Positions 6,028-10,860 of a stretch of DNA of 10,860 nt are shown here, in pieces. Source of the DNA: Holosporaceae bacterium (lineage in GTDB: Bacteria; Pseudomonadota; Alphaproteobacteria; UBA3830). The translations under genes and the position numbers were made by a program. Numbering within the stretch: the first letter of the stretch is position 1; each line of letters begins with the position of its first letter. Location of the stretch: positions 1 through 10,860 of the forward strand of contig JAISHN010000038.1 of assembly GCA_031262635.1 (NCBI GenBank). Direction: 5' to 3'. Below the pieces are notes generated by a model. That model made no database searches, was not told where the DNA came from, and saw only the letters and a list, made by a program, of their open reading frames with translations.

Positions 6028-6990
6028 CGCGCAAACTATTTCTTCGATTGCTTTTGCAACGGGCTTTTTTTCGTAAACTATTTTGTAAATTTCCGAGAGT
6101 ATTTTTAGTTTTACGCCGCATTTCCGCTCGAACGTCGGTATCGCTCTAACGGCGGCGGCGCCTTCCGCAAGAGGCCCCTTCCAGTCGTCGACGTTTCCCC
6201 CGCCGGCCAGCCATTCGCCGAACGCAACGTTGCGAGATCGCTTGCCCGCGCATGTCAGAATCATATCTCCGATTCCGCCCAATTCTAAAAGCGCGTCTCT
6301 TTTTCCGCCAAGAGCGACGATAAGATCGCCGACTTCTCGCAGTCCGCAAACGATTAATTTTGCGACGGCGCTGTCTCCGAGTTTTAATCCCGATAAAATT
6401 CCGCAGCCGATTGCAAGGACGTTTTTTAACGCTCCGGCGACTTGCAGCCCAATATAATCGTCTATCGCTTCGATTTTAAACGTATCGGACGACAACGCCT
6501 CGGCGATTTTTTTCGATAATTCGCGATTCGCGCTCGCGACGTTTACGCCGGCCGGCAAGCCTTGCGCGATTTCATTTGCGAAAGACGGACCTGAAAGGAT
6601 GGCGTAATCGTTTTCTAAAATTTCCTCGACTAGATCGCTTTGCAAACGTCCGTTTTCCGCGTCGAATCCTTTTGAGCATAAAACAAGCGGAGCCTTCGTT
6701 TCGAGTTTTTTAATTTTCTCGCAAACGCATGGAACCGCCGTCGCCGGCACAACTATAAAAATAATCTCGCGGTCGCGAAGCTTGGAGAAATCGCAAGAGC
6801 ACGAGATATTTTCGTTAAGACGGATTCCGGGAAGACTTTTTTTATTCGTTCGCGAGTTATTTATGTCGGACGCGACGCTTTCTATATCTCCAACCGTTAA
6901 GACTTCTTCCGCTCTAGCGCTAAAACATTGAGCGAGCGCGGTTCCGTAATTTCCAGGGCCGATTATTCCAACTTTTTTAAAACAACTCAT
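6019..6990 (-). CDS. gpsA: NAD(P)-dependent glycerol-3-phosphate dehydrogenase
   Basis: GpsA reduces dihydroxyacetone phosphate to sn-glycerol 3-phosphate, the backbone for phospholipids, in the cytoplasm. The 323 residues carry the Rossmann motif GPGNYGTALA (11-20), where the family usually reads GAGSWGTALA. They also carry the NAD-domain segments IIFIVVPA and VLCSKGF (103-109), the signature LSGPSFANEIAQGLPAGV (132-149), the catalytic lysine region GALKNVLAIGCGI (186-198, Lys189) and the substrate-binding GGIGDMILTCAGKRSRN (238-254). The usual VEG near the C-terminus reads AEGAAAVRAI. Length is normal. GGAG lies 11 bases before the ATG. The gene is transcribed away from the 614-residue membrane protein gene across an 83-bp gap, and a likely terminator overlaps its stop codon. 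Confidence 0.96.
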   Translation of the reverse strand: MSCFKKVGIIGPGNYGTALAQCFSARAEEVLTVGDIESVASDINNSRTNKKSLPGIRLNENISCSCDFSKLRDREIIFIVVPATAVPCVCEKIKKLETKAPLVLCSKGFDAENGRLQSDLVEEILENDYAILSGPSFANEIAQGLPAGVNVASANRELSKKIAEALSSDTFKIEAIDDYIGLQVAGALKNVLAIGCGILSGLKLGDSAVAKLIVCGLREVGDLIVALGGKRDALLELGGIGDMILTCAGKRSRNVAFGEWLAGGGNVDDWKGPLAEGAAAVRAIPTFERKCGVKLKILSEIYKIVYEKKPVAKAIEEIVCARR

Positions 6991-7073
6991 ATTTTATAAA
7001 TCTCCCAAAATAACGATATGCCTTTCTTTGAATTTAATCTATACTCTTACTTGCATTTAAGAATAGCGCAAAA
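6991..7073. promoter_or_regulatory. Divergent intergenic region between gpsA and the 614-residue membrane protein gene
   Basis: These 83 AT-rich bases separate two genes read in opposite directions, so they should contain start signals for both. On the plus strand TATACT (7040-7045) matches five of six -10 positions and would give a leader of about 22 bases; the -35 position (about 7017-7022) is poor. On the minus strand I see no clear -35/-10 pair for gpsA. No operator-like palindrome stands out. Confidence 0.4.
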
Positions 7074-8918
7074 ATGTTAAAACCTTGGTTAAGAAAAATA
7101 GTAGAAAAATTTTTAATAAGAAAGATTAAAAAAGATATTGTAGAATTTTTTCAAAAATACGCGAAGAAAACCAGGGATTTTCCTAAAGAATACGTCTCGC
7201 ATGCCCGCAATATTTTTATATTGATCGCGTCTTATGCAATCTCGTCGTTTTTCATTTATCCAGAATTTAAATTTTATATATTTTTAAAAGAAATTTTTTG
7301 TTTATTGTGCTGTTACGGAGCGATTTTCTTTTGGTTCGTCGAAGAAATAGACCATGAAGCGCCGCTTAAAGTTGTAATAGGAACTACGGCTTGCGTAGCG
7401 CCGGTTTTCTTTATTCACGCGTCGTTCGGCGTAGCGTTAGTCGGCCTATTTGTAATGATCGTTTGCGAATTTATAATTTTTAAACGCCTCCGCGGTTGCG
7501 ATTTGTTCTCGAGCTTAATTCCAGTCTATATAATTTGCGAAAACGAATCGGAAGCCGACCAGATGAAAATATTTTCGAAAGATTATAAGATATTGGAATC
7601 GGCGGTTTTATCTAGTCTAAAAAATAATCGACGCGACGCGTTAAAATCCGTCGAGGACGTAAGAAGCAGATTACAAAAGATCAATCGAATCTCTTTTTTC
7701 CCGTCGCCTAAGAGACTTATTTATTTCTCGGCAAAGCCTGACGTCGATAATTTAAAAAAATTGCTAAGATTATCGGCGGATTGTTCTATTCCTTTATTTA
7801 AAGCGTCCGTAAATATGTTCGACGATAAACCTACGCTTAGCCTTTCGTCGGTTTCTTTGAGCGATCTCGAGTCGGTCGATATTCCTTCGTCCGATCAAGC
7901 CGCGTTGGCGACGACTTTCAAAGGCAAACGCGTTTGGATTTGCTATGACGGTCGCGGAAGCGTTTTAGGATTGGCCGGCGCGTTATCGGCGGCGACTTCC
8001 ATAGATTTAACCGTTTTCTGCGAGTCCGAAAGATTAGCGATCCGCGCGGAGCGGGAGCTGGCGTTAAGAAGTCCGAATAAAAATTATAAAGTAAAAATCG
8101 CCGATATAAATCTACTAAAACTGCAAGGAACTAAGCCGGACGTTTTCTTTTATAATACGCCGATTAAGTTTTCTTGTTCTGGAGAAGAAAATTTAAAAGA
8201 GACTCTCGCGAAAAACGCGTTAGAGACGAAGCGGATAATAACTTTCGCTCAATTAAATAAAATTCCTTACGTTTTCATACTATCCGGCTCCGCGGCTTCA
8301 AACGCGGCTAATTGGACTGGAGCGACTCAAAGATTAGGCGAGCTTTACGCGCAATTCGCGGATTCTCAAAGCAAAAAGACTAAAGCGAGATTTAAAATAA
8401 TCCGCTTGCCGGAAGAAACGACCGATCCCGCCGGAATTTTCGGCCAAGTCGTCGAATCTATCTCGGCAAAAGGATACGCGAACGTCGATTTGGCGGACTC
8501 CGAACGCGCGATCGCCTATTATGAGAAAGACATATTGCCGCCGCTCGTAAAAACAATTCTATTTTTAATGAAAAACTCCGATACAACCTCCAGCGTTTAC
8601 GCCGTCGCTCCTAAATGCAAGACGACGTTTGAGGATTTTATAAAAGACGCGCGTTCCGCAATGGGTTTGAGAGAAGAAGACGCTCGAATTGTCTATAATT
8701 ATCAATTAGAAGCGGCGGATCTGGAAACGACGTTCGAACTTTCTGAATCGCTGGAAAAAACCGCGATCGACGGCGTTTTTCGCTCTAAGTTTTTATGCTC
8801 CGACCCCGATAGCTACGAACGCATATGGACGATCGAAGAGATCAACGAGATGACGACGCGAGAACTGATATCCGCGGTTTTTCAAAGTTTAAAAGAGAAG
8901 CTGAAGACGCAGGTTTAA
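7074..8918 (+). CDS. Degenerate FlaA1/CapD/WbpM-type membrane protein (UDP-sugar 4,6-dehydratase fold, active site lost)
   Basis: Active family members are inner-membrane enzymes that dehydrate UDP-GlcNAc for capsule, LPS or glycan synthesis. The 614 residues follow that layout. A basic start (1-45) precedes four membrane helices (about 46-62, 68-90, 98-117, 119-137). A CoA-binding-like domain (about 148-270) holds RLIYFSAKPDVDNLKKLL and the linker SLSDLESVDIPSSD. An SDR domain opens with FKGKRVWICYDGRGSVLG (282-299). It keeps the KPDVFFY strand, the GEEN(L) segment and WTGATQRLGEL. The key residues are altered. Family STDKA...MGATK reads SGSAA...TGATQ (404-419), losing Asp, Lys, Met and the final catalytic Lys (Gln419). 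The GN.LGS and R-PGEK substrate motifs are also gone. The frame is intact, so it is likely a pseudoenzyme or has another role. There is no clear Shine-Dalgarno; this ATG is the only start that keeps the membrane part. Confidence 0.72.
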   Translation: MLKPWLRKIVEKFLIRKIKKDIVEFFQKYAKKTRDFPKEYVSHARNIFILIASYAISSFFIYPEFKFYIFLKEIFCLLCCYGAIFFWFVEEIDHEAPLKVVIGTTACVAPVFFIHASFGVALVGLFVMIVCEFIIFKRLRGCDLFSSLIPVYIICENESEADQMKIFSKDYKILESAVLSSLKNNRRDALKSVEDVRSRLQKINRISFFPSPKRLIYFSAKPDVDNLKKLLRLSADCSIPLFKASVNMFDDKPTLSLSSVSLSDLESVDIPSSDQAALATTFKGKRVWICYDGRGSVLGLAGALSAATSIDLTVFCESERLAIRAERELALRSPNKNYKVKIADINLLKLQGTKPDVFFYNTPIKFSCSGEENLKETLAKNALETKRIITFAQLNKIPYVFILSGSAASNAANWTGATQRLGELYAQFADSQSKKTKARFKIIRLPEETTDPAGIFGQVVESISAKGYANVDLADSERAIAYYEKDILPPLVKTILFLMKNSDTTSSVYAVAPKCKTTFEDFIKDARSAMGLREEDARIVYNYQLEAADLETTFELSESLEKTAIDGVFRSKFLCSDPDSYERIWTIEEINEMTTRELISAVFQSLKEKLKTQV

Positions 8919-9045
8919 CGCGGTTCTCTTGCCGACGGATAGTTGTTTGCCCGCGAGGGAGCCGATTTCATGTCTCAGCAAACTATTTAAATTTTTATTT
9001 CCTTGTGATATCTTGCGTCCGCATTTATTAAAAAAGGATTAAATC

Positions 9046-9285
9046 ATGAACGAAGACGCAGCGAATAAAGTAAAATCGATTATTGCTGAAAAATTAGGCG
9101 TAGACATTTCAAAAGTCGTTGAAAGCGCTAAATTTGTCGACGACTTAGGCGCCGACAGCCTAGACACCGTCGAACTCGTTATGGCTTTGGAAGAAGAATT
9201 TGGGATCGATATTTCAAACGAAGAAGGGCAGAACATCCAGTCGGTTGGCGACGCTCTTACGTTCATTCAAAACAAGCGTAAATAA
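9046..9285 (+). CDS. acpP: Acyl carrier protein
   Basis: AcpP carries growing acyl chains on a 4'-phosphopantetheine arm for fatty-acid and lipid synthesis. The 79 residues are standard: acidic, four-helix, with the attachment motif GADSLDTVELVMALEEEF at 35-52, where Ser38 receives the prosthetic group, and IQSVGDALTFI near the end. An AAGGA site lies 7 bases before the ATG. It is followed after 15 bases by fabF, the usual bacterial pairing. The 127 bases upstream, after the 614-residue gene, contain an AT-rich tract (about 8981-9001) but no promoter I trust. In many alphaproteobacteria fabD and fabG precede this gene; here they do not. Confidence 0.98.
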   Translation: MNEDAANKVKSIIAEKLGVDISKVVESAKFVDDLGADSLDTVELVMALEEEFGIDISNEEGQNIQSVGDALTFIQNKRK

Positions 9286-9300
9286 AAGTAAAAGGTCTAC

Positions 9301-10566
9301 ATGAAGAGAGTCGTAGTAACGGGAGTCGGCATGGTTTCTCCGCTCGCCGTTAGCGCAAAGGAATCGTGGCGGCGTTTGCTTAATTGCGAATCGGGAATTA
9401 AAAAAATAGTCTCGTTCGACGTTAGCGATATATCCGCTCAGATAGCCGGTCAAATTCCGTCCGACAAAGTCGAGCAAAAGGCGGACGTTCTCTTCGACCC
9501 GTCCGCTTATGTCAGCCCAAAAGATCAAAACAGGATGGACGCGTTCATCCTATACGCGATCGCCGCGGCTACTGAAGCAATTCGCGACGCGGGATTAGAA
9601 GATCTGTCCGACGAATCCAAAGAAAAAACAGGCGTTATTATCGGTTCCGGCATCGGCGGCTTATCGATCATATACGATACGTCGCTCAATCTAGAAAAAA
9701 ACGGCCCGAGACGCGTTTCTCCATTTTTCATTCCAGCGTGCTTAATAAATCTAGCGGCCGGACATGTATCCATAAAATTCGGACTGAAAGGACCTAACCA
9801 TGCGGCGGTGACCGCGTGCGCGAGCGGGACTCACGCGATTGGCGACGCGGCTCGCATGATTCAAGTCGGAGCTGCGGAAGCGATGGTTTGCGGCGGAACC
9901 GAAGCGGCCGTCTGCAGACTCGGGATATCCGGTTTTGCCGCCGCTCGAGCGTTATCGACTAAAAGAAACGACTCTCCAGAAGAAGCCTCGCGGCCGTGGG
10001 ATAAATCTAGAGACGGATTCGTTATGGGCGAAGGCTCCGGCATTCTGGTTCTTGAAGAATTAGAACGAGCGAAGAAACGCGGAGCAAAAATTTACGGCGA
10101 AGCGGTCGGTTATGGAATGTCTAGCGACGCTTATCATATAACGGCTCCTTGTCCAGACGGCGACGGCGCTTATAGATCGATGAAAAACGCCTTGGAATTT
10201 GCAAAAATCTCGTCGGATCAAATCGATTATATAAACGCGCACGGCACTTCCACTCCGCAAGGAGATCTTGGAGAACTGCAAGCCGTTGAACGAATTTTGA
10301 ACGGTCAAACCGGCGCGTCGATGTCTTCAACGAAGTCTTCCATCGGGCATTTGCTTGGAGCCGCCGGAGCGGTGGAAGCCATATTCTCGCTATTGGCCAT
10401 GAGAGATCAAGTCGCCCCTCCGACGCTGAATTTACAAGATCCAGAAGAAACTTTCATCGATCTAGTCCCTCTGCGTCCAAAAGAACGGAAAATAGACTGC
10501 GTAATGTCGAACTCATTCGGCTTCGGCGGAACAAACGCGACTCTAGTGTTTAAAAGATTTAGTTAG
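9301..10566 (+). CDS. fabF: Beta-ketoacyl-ACP synthase II
   Basis: FabF condenses malonyl-ACP with acyl-ACP to lengthen fatty acids, and in many bacteria tunes chain length and unsaturation. The 421-residue thiolase-fold protein has the full catalytic set: Cys173 in TACASGTHAIG, His314 in NAHGTSTPQGD, Lys345 and His350 in STKSSIGHLLGAAGAVEA, and the FGFGGTNA gating loop (407-414). The N-terminus VVVTGVGMVSPL is typical. AAAAGG lies about 6 bases before the ATG, 15 bases after acpP, so the two are surely one transcript. The region between residues 50 and 80 carries the usual FabF insertion that separates it from FabB-type enzymes. No mltG/yceG gene follows, unlike many alphaproteobacteria; the gene ends into a non-coding stretch. 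Confidence 0.98.
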   Translation: MKRVVVTGVGMVSPLAVSAKESWRRLLNCESGIKKIVSFDVSDISAQIAGQIPSDKVEQKADVLFDPSAYVSPKDQNRMDAFILYAIAAATEAIRDAGLEDLSDESKEKTGVIIGSGIGGLSIIYDTSLNLEKNGPRRVSPFFIPACLINLAAGHVSIKFGLKGPNHAAVTACASGTHAIGDAARMIQVGAAEAMVCGGTEAAVCRLGISGFAAARALSTKRNDSPEEASRPWDKSRDGFVMGEGSGILVLEELERAKKRGAKIYGEAVGYGMSSDAYHITAPCPDGDGAYRSMKNALEFAKISSDQIDYINAHGTSTPQGDLGELQAVERILNGQTGASMSSTKSSIGHLLGAAGAVEAIFSLLAMRDQVAPPTLNLQDPEETFIDLVPLRPKERKIDCVMSNSFGFGGTNATLVFKRFS

Positions 10567-10615
10567 ATATTTGGAAGAATCTGTTTCTCTCGTTTCGTCC
10601 TGTTAATGATGATAA

Positions 10616-10631
10616 AAAACGACGACGTTTT
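10616..10631 (+). terminator. Weak hairpin downstream of fabF
   Basis: AAAACG (10616-10621) pairs perfectly with CGTTTT (10626-10631) around the loop ACGA, 50 bases after the fabF stop. The stem has only two G-C pairs and the T-run is only the four bases in the arm, so termination here would be inefficient. Confidence 0.25.
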
Positions 10632-10710
10632 GTCTCTATTATCGACGCGGATTGTAGGGGGTCAGCCTCGCTGTTGATTCTCTTTTGTTTACGTTGATTG
10701 CGTCGACAAT

Positions 10711-10740
10711 GGAGATAAAAACTCCGCGTTTTTTCTTTTC
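10711..10740 (+). terminator. Possible intrinsic terminator of the acpP-fabF transcript
   Basis: GGAG (10711-10714) can pair with CTCC (10722-10725) around an A-rich loop, followed by GCG and a T-rich tract TTTTTTCTTTT (10729-10739). An alternative fold pairs AAAAAC (10717-10722) with GTTTTT (10728-10733). Both stems are short, but the T-tract is the best one downstream of fabF. Confidence 0.35.
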
Positions 10741-10741
10741 T

Positions 10742-10800
10742 CGTCATCCTTGCGAGCGTAGCGAAGCGAGGATCCAGAAAATGCTGATATTTCACTGGAT
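10742..10800. repeat. Short palindromic repeat of the GTCATCC...GGATCCAG type
   Basis: ATCCTTGC (10746-10753) pairs with GCGAGGAT (10766-10773), with one G-T pair, around a 12-base loop made of GCGA/GCGT units. The edge continues into GGATCCAG (10770-10777), and ATCCAG (10772-10777) is itself inverted at CTGGAT (10795-10800). Intergenic repeats beginning GTCATCC and ending GGATCCAG are widespread in alphaproteobacteria and Rickettsiales-like bacteria. One copy is visible here, so the multicopy nature is inferred from that resemblance. Confidence 0.6.
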
Positions 10801-10860
10801 TATTAGTTGAGTATCGATTTATTCGTACTGGATTTGTAAGGGGGATTGAGTCTCTGCGCA

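Larger units (their letters stand above)
10567..10860. other. Non-coding region after fabF
   Basis: These 294 bases to the window edge hold no open frame with family-like sequence or a good ribosome site. They contain two weak hairpins, a T-tract, one palindromic repeat, and a near-identical G-rich pair: GGATTGTAGGGGG (10649-10661) and GGATTTGTAAGGGGG (10830-10844). A second ACTGGAT (10827-10833) repeats the one at 10794-10800. The patchwork looks like decayed intergenic repeats. Confidence 0.6.

Noticed and set aside
9003..9031. TTGTGA and TATTAA spaced by 17 bases upstream of acpP, resembling a sigma-70 promoter
   Set aside because: The predicted transcript start would fall at about 9038, at or beyond the AAGGA ribosome site, so the message would lose its Shine-Dalgarno.
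10559..10795. A minus-strand frame of 78 codons covering the region after fabF
   Set aside because: Its first part is a translation of the palindromic repeat (LDPRFATLARMT), a well-known source of false genes, and the rest is basic low-complexity sequence that overlaps the fabF stop.
1..10860. CRISPR arrays, tRNA, rRNA, transposase, integrase, toxin-antitoxin or phage genes
   Set aside because: I looked for regular direct repeats, cloverleaf-like sequence with a CCA end, and characteristic protein motifs on both strands and saw none.

Overview
The window reads as a moderately AT-rich bacterial chromosome segment, most likely from an alphaproteobacterium. The evidence is the order ruvB-tolQ-tolR-tolA-tolB on one strand, the C-terminal domain of TolA, and a short palindromic repeat ending in GGATCCAG of the kind scattered through many alphaproteobacterial and Rickettsiales-like genomes. 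The genus cannot be named from this sequence. Nothing here looks like a phage, plasmid, IS element, CRISPR array, tRNA or rRNA.

Layout. From the left edge to about 6990 everything lies on the minus strand. Read in the direction of transcription it runs gpsA (glycerol-3-phosphate dehydrogenase), a likely intrinsic terminator, pyrF-pyrE (the last two steps of UMP synthesis, overlapping by 4 bases), a FolB-type dihydroneopterin aldolase, a 117-bp gap, then ruvB-tolQ-tolR-tolA-tolB. The last five genes are packed with overlaps of 0 to 20 bases and tolB runs off the left edge. An 83-bp divergent region (6991-7073) separates gpsA from the plus-strand genes: a 614-residue membrane protein, acpP (acyl carrier protein) and fabF (ketoacyl-ACP synthase II). 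The last 294 bp (10567-10860) hold no convincing gene but contain weak hairpins and a palindromic repeat.

How the genes work together. TolQ, TolR and TolA form the proton-driven inner-membrane engine, with periplasmic TolB as partner, that constricts the outer membrane at division. GpsA, AcpP and FabF supply the glycerol-phosphate backbone and acyl chains of phospholipids. PyrF/PyrE and FolB are nucleotide and folate metabolism, and RuvB is the Holliday-junction branch-migration motor.

The most unusual item is the 614-residue protein at 7074-8918. Its whole architecture matches the membrane-bound UDP-sugar 4,6-dehydratase family (FlaA1/CapD/WbpM/PglF): four membrane helices, a CoA-binding-like domain and an SDR domain. 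However, the residues that normally do the chemistry are replaced. It looks like an intact but catalytically dead or repurposed member, placed beside phospholipid and fatty-acid genes where many alphaproteobacteria carry fabD-fabG. I found no other candidate for an undescribed system.
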